A DNA stretch of 5,886 bases from an uncultured Victivallales bacterium (GTDB lineage: Bacteria; Verrucomicrobiota; Lentisphaeria; Oligosphaerales; JAFGRS01), in NCBI GenBank assembly GCA_903834675.1, contig CAILKC010000670.1, positions 1 to 5,886 of the forward strand, written 5' to 3'. The translations under genes and the position numbers were made by a program. The notes below the pieces were generated by a model that saw only the letters and a list, made by a program, of their open reading frames with translations, did not search any database and was not told the origin of the DNA. Below, in pieces: positions 1 to 5,770 of this stretch (positions are counted from its first letter, which is position 1; each line of letters starts with the position of its first letter).

Positions 1-1
1 A

Positions 2-1837
2 CGCGACGACATGCCGACGCTTCACTTCACCACACCCGTGCATTTCTTCCGTCACATGGAACAGACCTACGGCCCCCAGATCCCGGTCATCGACGGGGTC
101 ATCACCGACCCCTGGAACCTGCGTGCGAACCCCGCGCCGGGAACCCTGCGTCGGCAGCGCGAGGCCCAGCGGCTGCTGGAGACCGTCGCCGCCCGCCAGG
201 CGCTGTTCGAGCCCGTCCGCCCGGCCGAACGCGCCCGCCTCGAGGACGCGGCGCTGCGCTTGCAGCTCGGCTCGGACCACACCTGCGGACTCAGCGAGTG
301 GGGCTGGGAAAAGACCTTCAGCCGCAGCGCGGGTTGCCGCGATGAGGCCTTTGACCGTTACCGGCAGTCCTGGCAGGACAAGCGCCAGTACGCCGAACAG
401 GCCGGGCAGACCCTGCGGGAGATCGAACGGGTGCAGCGCCAGCGCCTCGCCAGCCGGAGGGCGGGCAGCGGGCCGCTGGTGGCGGTCTGGAACGACAGCG
501 CGGCGCCGCACGGCGGCGAGTGCGAGCTCTACCTCGGCCGGGGCTTTACGCCGCTCTCCGCCCTGTACGACCTTGAGACCGGCGCCCCGGTCGCCTTCCA
601 GCCCCTCGGCGCCAGCCGCTACCTCCTCGATAGCCCCGCCGCGCCCGCCTTCGGACTGCGCTTTCTACGACCCGAGTTCGGCGCCGCGGCCCCGGCCCCG
701 CAACGTACGGCAGACCCATGCTGCCTGCGCGGCGGCGGCTTGGAGCTGCGCCTGGACGGCGCGACCGGGCGGGTGCTCTCCCTGCGTCATCAGGCGACCG
801 CTACCGAGTTGCTCGACGCCGAGGCGGCCGACAGCCTGGGCAACGTCGTTTGCCATGACCTCGGCGGCGTCTCCCACGGCGTCCTTGAAGCAGGCATGCA
901 ACAGACCTGCACCCTGCGCCAGCGCCCGGCCCGGTTCGTCGGCATCGAGGCCGGTCCGGCGGGAGCGCTGTTCAGCAGTTGCATCCTGCGCACCTTCATC
1001 GACGGCCCGCGTGGCCCGATCCGCAGCGAACGCACGCTGCGCCTCTACCACGCCGCCCCCCGCGTCGAGGTCCTGGTCCGGGTCGACAAACCTGAAAACG
1101 AGAACAAGGAATCCGTCAGCGTGGTCTTCCCCTGGGCCGGCCGCGGCGGCGCCTTCTCCTTCGACCAGAACCTCGGCGCCGTCGATCCGCATTACGACCT
1201 GGCGCCAGGGGCGATGCAGGACCTGTTCTACGGCTGCTCCTGGGCGCACCTTTGGGCGGGCGCCTGGGGCGTCACTCTGGCCTGCCCCGATGCGCCGCTG
1301 CTGCAATTCGGCGGCCTGCGCTTCACCCGCTGGGACGACCGCCTGCCCTTTACCGCCGACTCGAATCACATCCTCTGCCAGCTCTACCACAACCTGCTCA
1401 ACACCGACTGCCCCGTGTGGCAGGAGATGCTCGACACCTTCCGTTTCAGCCTGTTTGTGCATACCGGCTCACAGCCGTCCGTGGGGCAGCGCCACCGCCT
1501 GGCCGCGGCGGCCCGGCCGCTCCACGCTGACTATCTGCCGACGCCCGCCGACGCTCGTTCGCGCCCGCTTGGCACGTTCGACCTCAGCCCGGATGAGGTG
1601 CGTTTGCTCTCGGTCAGAGGTCGACAGGGCGACCTCCGCCTGCTGCTCGAAAACACCGCTTCCGCCAGCGTGCGAACGACGATCCAACCCGGAGTGCCGC
1701 TGCACACGGCCTGGTTGCAGAAACTCGACGGCACCCGGCTGGCAGCCTGCGACGTCGACGCCCACCACGGACGTCTTGCGGTCACTCTCCTACCGCACCA
1801 AATCGCCGTTGTCCGCATCCAGGGAAAGCGCGCCTGA
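2..1837 (+). CDS. GH38-like glycosidase, C-terminal part (5'-truncated by window edge)
   Basis: This is the C-terminal part of a glycoside hydrolase family 38-like (alpha-mannosidase superfamily) protein. The frame is open from base 2. The first ATG (base 11) has no Shine-Dalgarno before it and falls inside the segment that follows the catalytic barrel in this family, so the true start lies upstream. Numbering from that Met, residues 4-35 (FTTPVHFF, later TDPW) resemble the barrel-to-middle-domain junction. Residues 45-150 look helical and include SDHTCG (88-93), where relatives usually have D/E-H-T-W-G. From about 155 onward it is beta-rich, like the GH38 C-terminal sandwich. RTLRLYHAAPRVEV (341-354), followed by a KESVSVVFPW-type strand (366-375), matches that domain, as does LLNTDCPVWQEMLDTFRF (462-479). 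The catalytic aspartate and metal-binding residues should be in the missing part, so activity cannot be judged. The likely role is hydrolysis of alpha-mannosides or related glycans. No signal peptide can be assessed. The family call is fairly sure; the substrate is unknown. Confidence 0.8.
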   Translation, partial: RDDMPTLHFTTPVHFFRHMEQTYGPQIPVIDGVITDPWNLRANPAPGTLRRQREAQRLLETVAARQALFEPVRPAERARLEDAALRLQLGSDHTCGLSEWGWEKTFSRSAGCRDEAFDRYRQSWQDKRQYAEQAGQTLREIERVQRQRLASRRAGSGPLVAVWNDSAAPHGGECELYLGRGFTPLSALYDLETGAPVAFQPLGASRYLLDSPAAPAFGLRFLRPEFGAAAPAPQRTADPCCLRGGGLELRLDGATGRVLSLRHQATATELLDAEAADSLGNVVCHDLGGVSHGVLEAGMQQTCTLRQRPARFVGIEAGPAGALFSSCILRTFIDGPRGPIRSERTLRLYHAAPRVEVLVRVDKPENENKESVSVVFPWAGRGGAFSFDQNLGAVDPHYDLAPGAMQDLFYGCSWAHLWAGAWGVTLACPDAPLLQFGGLRFTRWDDRLPFTADSNHILCQLYHNLLNTDCPVWQEMLDTFRFSLFVHTGSQPSVGQRHRLAAAARPLHADYLPTPADARSRPLGTFDLSPDEVRLLSVRGRQGDLRLLLENTASASVRTTIQPGVPLHTAWLQKLDGTRLAACDVDAHHGRLAVTLLPHQIAVVRIQGKRA

Positions 1838-1847
1838 CCAACGTAAC

Positions 1848-1869
1848 GCAGGGCAGGGCAGGGCAGGGG
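1848..1869 (+). repeat. Tandem GCAGG repeat forming a G-quadruplex motif between convergent genes
   Basis: Four perfect tandem copies of GCAGG (1848-1867) run into an extra GG. Read as G-tracts this is GGG-CA-GGG-CA-GGG-CA-GGGG (1851-1869), which fits the canonical intramolecular G-quadruplex rule with three identical 2-nt loops. It starts 13 bases after the TGA of the GH38-like gene and ends 4 bases before the last codon of the convergent minus-strand gene, so it fills most of the 36-bp gap. It would be G-rich in the 3' untranslated RNA of the plus-strand gene. No conventional hairpin plus T-tract terminator is visible here. A role in stopping or pausing transcription is inference. Confidence 0.7.
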
Positions 1870-1873
1870 CCGC

Positions 1874-2551
1874 TCAGGGCGCCCCGGCGGCGGGACGCAG
1901 CGCGGCACGCAACAGCTCGAGCCAGGAGACGCTTGTCTGGGCGTGATCGAGATCGCGCCGGACGGCCGCGAAATCCGCCACCGGGGGCGCGGGAGAGAGC
2001 GCCACCGCCGCGGCCTGGCGGGCGCGTTCCAGGCCCAGGGAGCCATTGCCCGTGACGGTCACCAGCCAGCGGCCCTCATCAAGCTTGCGGTACACGGCCT
2101 TGCCCACCGTCGCCTCGTCGGCCTCCCAGGGCACACCCGCCAGAGACGGGTCGATCAGCGTCCCCGCCGCCGGAGCGGTGTCCGCATCGAACACCCGCCG
2201 TATCCACAACCTGCCGTCCAGCACCACGTAGTCGACGTAGACCTCCCGATCGGGCCGACAGGCGGTCGGAAACTCCCGCGTCACCCCATCGGCGGTACGA
2301 ACCACCACCGTCACCGTGCCCCCGCTGACCCGCAGCTCGCTGACCGCGGTGCGGCTCACCGCGCGGTTGTAATCCTGCCGCAAACACTCGTAATCCGCCC
2401 CCAGCGCCTCCAGACGCCGGGCATAGACAGTGGCCGTCAGGCGAGCCCTGCCGAAGGCCAACAACGCCATCAGCATCGCCGTCAACAAGGCCAACACCAG
2501 GATCATCTCGAACCACGACCGCAGGCGCCTGAGAATACCGAGCTCCTGCAT
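1874..2551 (-). CDS. Single-pass membrane-anchored protein, uncharacterised (225 aa)
   Basis: I do not recognise a named family. The protein starts with a short basic N-terminus (LRRLRSW), followed by one hydrophobic segment at about residues 14-34 (FEMILVLALLTAMLMALLAF). No signal peptidase site is evident, so it is probably an N-terminally anchored inner-membrane protein with its body outside the cytoplasm. Residues 38-65 (ARRLEALGADYECLRQDYNRAV) look like a helix or short coiled coil. Residues 70-172 are beta-rich: SGGTVTVVVRTADG, then EVYVDYVVLDGRLWIRRVFDA (103-123), then GRWLVTVTGNGSLGL (160-174). The tail is Ala/Pro-rich. The ATG is supported by GGAGG seven bases upstream. It lies 49 bp downstream of the 807-aa enzyme gene on the same strand, with no terminator between, so the two are probably co-transcribed. 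It could be a scaffold or an envelope accessory; the sequence does not show which. I believe similar proteins occur in Planctomycetes, but this is from memory only. Confidence 0.8.
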   Translation of the reverse strand: MQELGILRRLRSWFEMILVLALLTAMLMALLAFGRARLTATVYARRLEALGADYECLRQDYNRAVSRTAVSELRVSGGTVTVVVRTADGVTREFPTACRPDREVYVDYVVLDGRLWIRRVFDADTAPAAGTLIDPSLAGVPWEADEATVGKAVYRKLDEGRWLVTVTGNGSLGLERARQAAAVALSPAPPVADFAAVRRDLDHAQTSVSWLELLRAALRPAAGAP

Positions 2552-2558
2552 GGACCGG

Positions 2559-2563
2559 CCTCC
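2559..2563 (-). promoter_or_regulatory. Shine-Dalgarno GGAGG for the 225-aa membrane protein
   Basis: The minus strand reads GGAGG followed by a 7-base spacer to the ATG at 2551. This fixes the start at the Met before QELGIL, giving a basic tail ahead of the membrane segment. Confidence 0.7.
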
Positions 2564-2600
2564 GTCTGCGCACCTTGTTCAGTTCACGCCGGACCGCCCC

Positions 2601-5024
2601 TTACCACGAGATCATCAACTGCCCCGTCACGGCCTCGGCCTGCACGTACGTCCCCAGCCGATCCGTGACGACGCGGTAAGCCACGGTCTCTGCTTCCAGG
2701 CAGGGTACGGCGGCGTTGCGGGTCAGCTCGATGCCACCCTCGCTCCCGGGTTCGTGGAAGAAACGCAGCCGGGCGCCGCGCAGACCGTTGATCTCAAGCC
2801 GACGGCGAATGGTCGGGAAGCCGGAGTAGCGCACCCGGCAACTCACCGGGCCGTTGTCCTCCTGCTCAATGAACACGCGGCACTCGCGGAACCAGGCCCG
2901 CGGCATGGCGTAGCGCGCCCGCCCAGCCACAATCCAAGTGTCCAGGCCGGACAGCAAGGGTATCCCCTGCGGCATCCGCAACTGCGTCGCCACCGTGGTG
3001 TCCGGACTGTACCCGGCCAGAAAGAAGCCATTGCGGTGTCGGCTGACGCAGAGCATCGGACCGGGCTGTGATGCGGCGCCCTTCTCATGCACCAGGTCCC
3101 AGCCAAAGCTCGCCAGGGCGCGACGCATGAGCGCCTCAGCCGGAAAGGCCTGGGCCGCGTCATAGGGCACAAGCAGGTGCCCGCCGACCTTCTGCGGGTC
3201 GCAGGACACCGTGCCGCGCACCCAGGCCAGCTTGCCAGCGCCTAAGTCGGCCGCCGCCATGACCACCCGTTCCGCCCCGCCGCGGCGGGCGGTTGCCAGG
3301 GCCGTGGAGACCCCGGACTCGGCCGCCGTTTCGCCCAACCCGCCGGCGCTGAACAGCCCATGGTGCCGCAGCGCCGTGGCATACTGACAGGCATCCCCGC
3401 CCGGCGGGACGGTGAGCTCAAACTCGCCTTCCAGGGGCTCCGCCAGCGCCAAGCCCAACGCCGTGCGCAGCCAGGCTCCGGCGCGCGACAACGGCCCGTA
3501 GAGCAACACCCGCGCCCCTCGCTCCACCGCGACAGCCAGCGCCACGTCCCAGGCCGAACCCGCGTCCGGCACTGGAGTCACCAGGATGGACTCCGCTAAC
3601 CCCGCCGCCTCGCGCTGCACTAGCGCCGCCGCAATCCGCGTGCTCACTACCGTGTTCAGGGGCAGGCCGTAGTTGACCGCCCCGCGCATGAACCAGTCGC
3701 CGAAGAAGACCTCTTCAAGCCGCGGCGGCTCGCCGAAGGTCATGGCGTGGTACTCATCGAAGGGGTAGACCCAGAGCAACGGCCCGGCCGCATCCGGCGC
3801 CGCTTCGCGGGCCGCGAGTAGGTGCGGGATCACCTCGTTGGGAACCTGGTCCGGCAGATCACCCCAGGAGTCGTCGACGGTGAGGAGCTTGAGGTCCGTC
3901 GGCACCTGTATCCGCCCCGCCGCATCCAGACGGCTCACCGTCAACGGCAGATAAATGTCGTGCGGCTCGCGCTGGTAGCGGTCCAGCCAGGGACTGTTGA
4001 GGAACCATGGGTCGTGAATGTAGAAGCGGAACGGAAAACGCTTCCCCGGAATCTCGGCAATGTGCGACATCCAGCCGATCAGCTCCAGGCCGAAGTCGCC
4101 GTTGAGCGCAGCCCAGGGCGAATTCGGTGGCGGCAGCAGGTGCGGCACCGAGTCGTAGATTTCGCGCAAAGGCACCGCGTCCGAACTCAGGTCCATGCCG
4201 GTGGAGAGGTTCGTGCCGCGGGTCTCCAGCGGGAAGGTGGGACACTCGGCGCGGAACGTGCGCCAGAAACGCATGCTCTTCTCGCGCACCTCGGCGCCAC
4301 GGTCGGCGGCAAAGCGGCGGCCGTCGAAGAGCGCCCCCTTCAACCCCCAGGTCTCAAGCCCAAAACCGAAGCCGTTGGAAAGCCAGAGGAAGTCAAAGCC
4401 CAGATCGGTGAGGAAGTGCTGCGCCTGCCGGCCCAGGAAGGCGCCGAAAGCCGTGCCCTCGGGGATGCCCTCGGGAAAGCCGGCGTAGGGTCGCCGATCC
4501 CCAGCCAGGGTCGCGTAGCAGCACACCATCGAGCCCTTGCCCATGGTGTCGCCCATGCAGATCTCGGGGTGGCGGGCGTACTTGAACGACGAGAGCGCAA
4601 ATTCCGGGCCGGGATCGAAGGTTGCCCCCACCCGCACCGGCAGCCCGGTGATCTCCGTCCCGATCGCCTTGAGTCGGACCACGAGCCGTTGCAGCCAACC
4701 GTAGGTGAACTCGGGAGGGTCCGGCAGGTAGAGCCGCGGGATGTGATGGATACTGGCCCGGCTCGGGTCCTTGCCGGTAAAGGTCGTGTGCGGGTTGGCG
4801 ACGCCCTGCCACTTCGACCACTCGAAGGTGGCGTCCAGGCGCCCCTGATAGTCTAGGATCTCCGAGCCGTCAGCCGCCCAGAGCATCACCGCCATGCTCT
4901 CGGCCTGCCGACTCAGCGCCAGCCACTGCGTGAACAGCCGCCGACAGACCCCATCCATCGTTGCCTCTGAAGTATCCTTAAAGGGCTTCAGGCTAAGCTC
5001 GAAGGTCACGCTGCGAAAGGCCAT
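2601..5024 (-). CDS. Large uncharacterised protein, probable multidomain TIM-barrel glycosidase (807 aa)
   Basis: No named family is recognised with certainty. Three regions can be inferred. Residues about 1-470 alternate short hydrophobic strands and helices as in a TIM barrel and carry clustered aromatics and acidics at strand ends: GATFDPGPEFA (133-143), FLWLSNGFGFGLETW (212-226), PLETRGTN (265-272), ALNGDFGLELIGW (306-318), FYIHDPWFLNSPW (334-346), LTVDDSWGD (381-389) and LLWVYPFDEYH (416-426). This is typical of a sugar-binding cleft, with E224, E267, E314, D384, D385 and E424 as candidate catalytic residues. Residues about 478-640 (SILVTPVPDAGSAWDVALA, then RVLLYGPLSRAG) look like an alpha/beta Rossmann or GATase-like domain, reminiscent of the trimerisation domain in GH42-type enzymes. 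Residues about 655-807 are beta-rich, as in a C-terminal sandwich. There is no signal peptide or membrane segment, so it is probably cytoplasmic. AGGAG eight bases before the ATG supports the start. It leads a probable two-gene operon with the membrane protein. The coding call is very sure; the enzyme class is an inference. Confidence 0.9.
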   Translation of the reverse strand: MAFRSVTFELSLKPFKDTSEATMDGVCRRLFTQWLALSRQAESMAVMLWAADGSEILDYQGRLDATFEWSKWQGVANPHTTFTGKDPSRASIHHIPRLYLPDPPEFTYGWLQRLVVRLKAIGTEITGLPVRVGATFDPGPEFALSSFKYARHPEICMGDTMGKGSMVCCYATLAGDRRPYAGFPEGIPEGTAFGAFLGRQAQHFLTDLGFDFLWLSNGFGFGLETWGLKGALFDGRRFAADRGAEVREKSMRFWRTFRAECPTFPLETRGTNLSTGMDLSSDAVPLREIYDSVPHLLPPPNSPWAALNGDFGLELIGWMSHIAEIPGKRFPFRFYIHDPWFLNSPWLDRYQREPHDIYLPLTVSRLDAAGRIQVPTDLKLLTVDDSWGDLPDQVPNEVIPHLLAAREAAPDAAGPLLWVYPFDEYHAMTFGEPPRLEEVFFGDWFMRGAVNYGLPLNTVVSTRIAAALVQREAAGLAESILVTPVPDAGSAWDVALAVAVERGARVLLYGPLSRAGAWLRTALGLALAEPLEGEFELTVPPGGDACQYATALRHHGLFSAGGLGETAAESGVSTALATARRGGAERVVMAAADLGAGKLAWVRGTVSCDPQKVGGHLLVPYDAAQAFPAEALMRRALASFGWDLVHEKGAASQPGPMLCVSRHRNGFFLAGYSPDTTVATQLRMPQGIPLLSGLDTWIVAGRARYAMPRAWFRECRVFIEQEDNGPVSCRVRYSGFPTIRRRLEINGLRGARLRFFHEPGSEGGIELTRNAAVPCLEAETVAYRVVTDRLGTYVQAEAVTGQLMISW

Positions 5025-5032
5025 GGTCGGGG

Positions 5033-5037
5033 CTCCT
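5033..5037 (-). promoter_or_regulatory. Shine-Dalgarno AGGAG for the 807-aa gene
   Basis: The minus strand reads GCAGGAGCC with an 8-base spacer from AGGAG to the ATG at 5024. This supports MAFRSVTFEL as the N-terminus over any upstream in-frame codon inside the repeat array. Confidence 0.7.
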
Positions 5038-5045
5038 GCTCAATG

Positions 5046-5069
5046 CCAACATAGATAGCACCCAACATA
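5046..5069 (-). promoter_or_regulatory. A+T-rich patch with a direct repeat of TATGTTGG, possible promoter/operator of the 807-aa gene
   Basis: On the minus strand, TATGTTGG occurs twice (5069-5062 and 5053-5046), exactly 16 bp apart start to start, with GTGCTATC between. It is the only A+T-rich stretch between the repeat array and the start codon, and its inner end is 21 bases from the ATG. TATGTT could serve as a weak -10 element (4 of 6 to TATAAT), but no good -35 lies 17 bp upstream, where the array begins. Two evenly spaced copies would also suit a dimeric regulator. The repeat is seen directly; the function is inferred. Confidence 0.3.
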
Positions 5070-5607
5070 CCGCCGCCCGCGCCTGAGGCCAGGCGCCTCT
5101 CCAGAAGCCCCGCTGGAGATGCGGTGGGCTCCACCGCGTATTTTTGGTGGAGATGCGGTGGGCTCCCCCGCGTCTTGGTGGAGATGCGGGGGGCCCCACC
5201 GCGTATTTTTGGTGGAGATGCGGTGGGCTCCCCCGCGTATAGGTGGAGATGCGGTGGGCTCCCCCGCGTCTTGGTGGAGATGCGGTGGGCTCCACCGCGT
5301 ATTTTTGGTGGAGATGCGGTGGGCTCCACCGCGCGCGCCTGCGGCCAGGCGCCTCTCCAAGGGAATGGAGACGCGGTGGGCTCCACCGCCCGCGCCTGAG
5401 GCCAGGCGCCTCTCCAAGGGAATGGAGATGCGGTGGGCTCCACCGCGTTTTTTTGGTGGAGATGCGGTGGGCTCCACCGCGTATTTTTGGTGGAGATGCG
5501 GTGGGCCCCACCGCCCGCGCCTGCGGCCAGGCGCCTCTCCAAGGGAATGGAGATGCGGTGGGCTCCACCGCCCGCGCCTGCGGTCTGCCGCGGCGGACGC
5601 CTCTCCA
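5070..5607. repeat. Array of 12 hairpin-forming 24-bp repeats with three spacer classes
   Basis: The core is TGGAGAT followed by GCGGTGG-GCT-CCACCGC, a perfect 7-bp inverted repeat with a 3-nt loop. Cores start at 5114, 5148, 5179, 5213, 5244, 5275, 5309, 5366, 5423, 5457, 5491 and 5548. Spacers fall into three classes. The 10-bp class is GTATTTTTGG (once G plus seven T plus GG). The 7-bp class is GTCTTGG or GTATAGG. The 33-bp class contains its own hairpin, GCGCCTG-(CGGC or AGGC)-CAGGCGC, at 5335-5352, 5392-5409 and 5517-5534, with a diverged edge copy at 5079-5096. The left edge is a half core (CCGCCGC, 5070-5076). The right edge is a degenerate long spacer ending in CTCTCCA (5607). Core variants are CCCCCGC right arms (cores 2, 4, 5), GCCCC for GCTCC (cores 3 and 11) and ACG for ATG (core 8). 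The array fills most of the divergent intergenic region. It is not coding: the 34-, 31- and 57-bp periods rotate the frame. Confidence 0.95.
5430..5454 (+). terminator. Terminator-like hairpin plus T-tract within array unit 9 (rightward)
   Basis: GCGGTGG (5430-5436), loop GCT and CCACCGC (5440-5446) are followed by G and seven T (5448-5454). This is the layout of an intrinsic terminator for plus-strand transcription, and A-T and G-T pairs could extend the stem base. Four other units carry the weaker GTATTTTT tail in the same orientation (tails at 5138-5145, 5203-5210, 5299-5306 and 5481-5488). On the minus strand the tract becomes A-rich and precedes the stem, so leftward transcripts should not be stopped. 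This is sequence resemblance only, and the loop is short. Confidence 0.4.
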
Positions 5608-5756
5608 GCCCTTCCGGCCTCCTTGGATTCGCGCTTCCGTGCTTTACCTTGACAGCCTGCAACCCGGACCGCCGCAGCCTTCGGGCTCCTTCTCGGACGG
5701 GTGGTGCAGAAGACTCTCTTTCCTAAGGACTCAGGTCGCCGCGCCACGGCCGTTCG
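5608..5756 (+). other. Non-repetitive leader region of the secreted-protein gene
   Basis: This 149-bp stretch lies between the array and the ribosome-binding site of the exported-protein gene. It probably contains that gene's promoter and 5' leader. A perfect TTGACA (5649-5654) is present, but no -10-like hexamer lies 16-19 bp downstream. A small hairpin AGCC-TTCG-GGCT (5676-5687) with a UUCG loop may fold in the leader, without a T-tract. No small gene with a plausible ribosome-binding site was found. Confidence 0.35.
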
Positions 5757-5762
5757 AAGGAG
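5757..5762 (+). promoter_or_regulatory. Strong Shine-Dalgarno AAGGAG for the exported-protein gene
   Basis: GAAGGAGTT lies just upstream of the ATG at 5771, with 8 bases between AAGGAG and the start. It decides the start and places a signal peptide exactly at the N-terminus. Confidence 0.8.
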
Positions 5763-5770
5763 TTGCAGCC

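Noticed and set aside
11..13. ATG at base 11 as the true start of the GH38-like gene
   Set aside because: No Shine-Dalgarno is visible in the ten bases before it, the frame is open to the window edge, and the family needs an N-terminal catalytic domain upstream.
123..1946. 607-aa plus-strand open frame overlapping the GH38-like gene
   Set aside because: It is an out-of-frame shadow with Ser/Arg/Ala/Pro-rich composition and no domain resemblance; the other frame carries the GH38 motifs.
1943..2668. 241-aa plus-strand open frame
   Set aside because: It is antisense to the 225-aa membrane protein and the end of the 807-aa gene. It has low-complexity Arg/His/Pro/Gln-rich composition and no ribosome-binding site.
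3822..4856. 344-aa plus-strand open frame
   Set aside because: It is antisense inside the well-supported 807-aa gene, with composition typical of a GC-rich shadow frame.
5070..5607. CRISPR array
   Set aside because: Spacers are 7, 10 or 33 bp and recur in sequence, whereas CRISPR spacers are unique and uniform. No cas genes are present.
5070..5607. Integron attC array or insertion-sequence ends
   Set aside because: No GTTRRRY-type sites, no gene cassettes between units and no integrase or transposase in the window.
5649..5677. Sigma-70 promoter from the perfect TTGACA at 5649-5654
   Set aside because: The sequence 16-19 bp downstream is GC-rich with no TATAAT-like hexamer, so the -35 match alone is not enough.
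5119..5726. Plus-strand open frames through the array
   Set aside because: Same repeat artefact read on the other strand. The ATG in each core sits directly against GGTGGAG with no spacing for ribosome binding.
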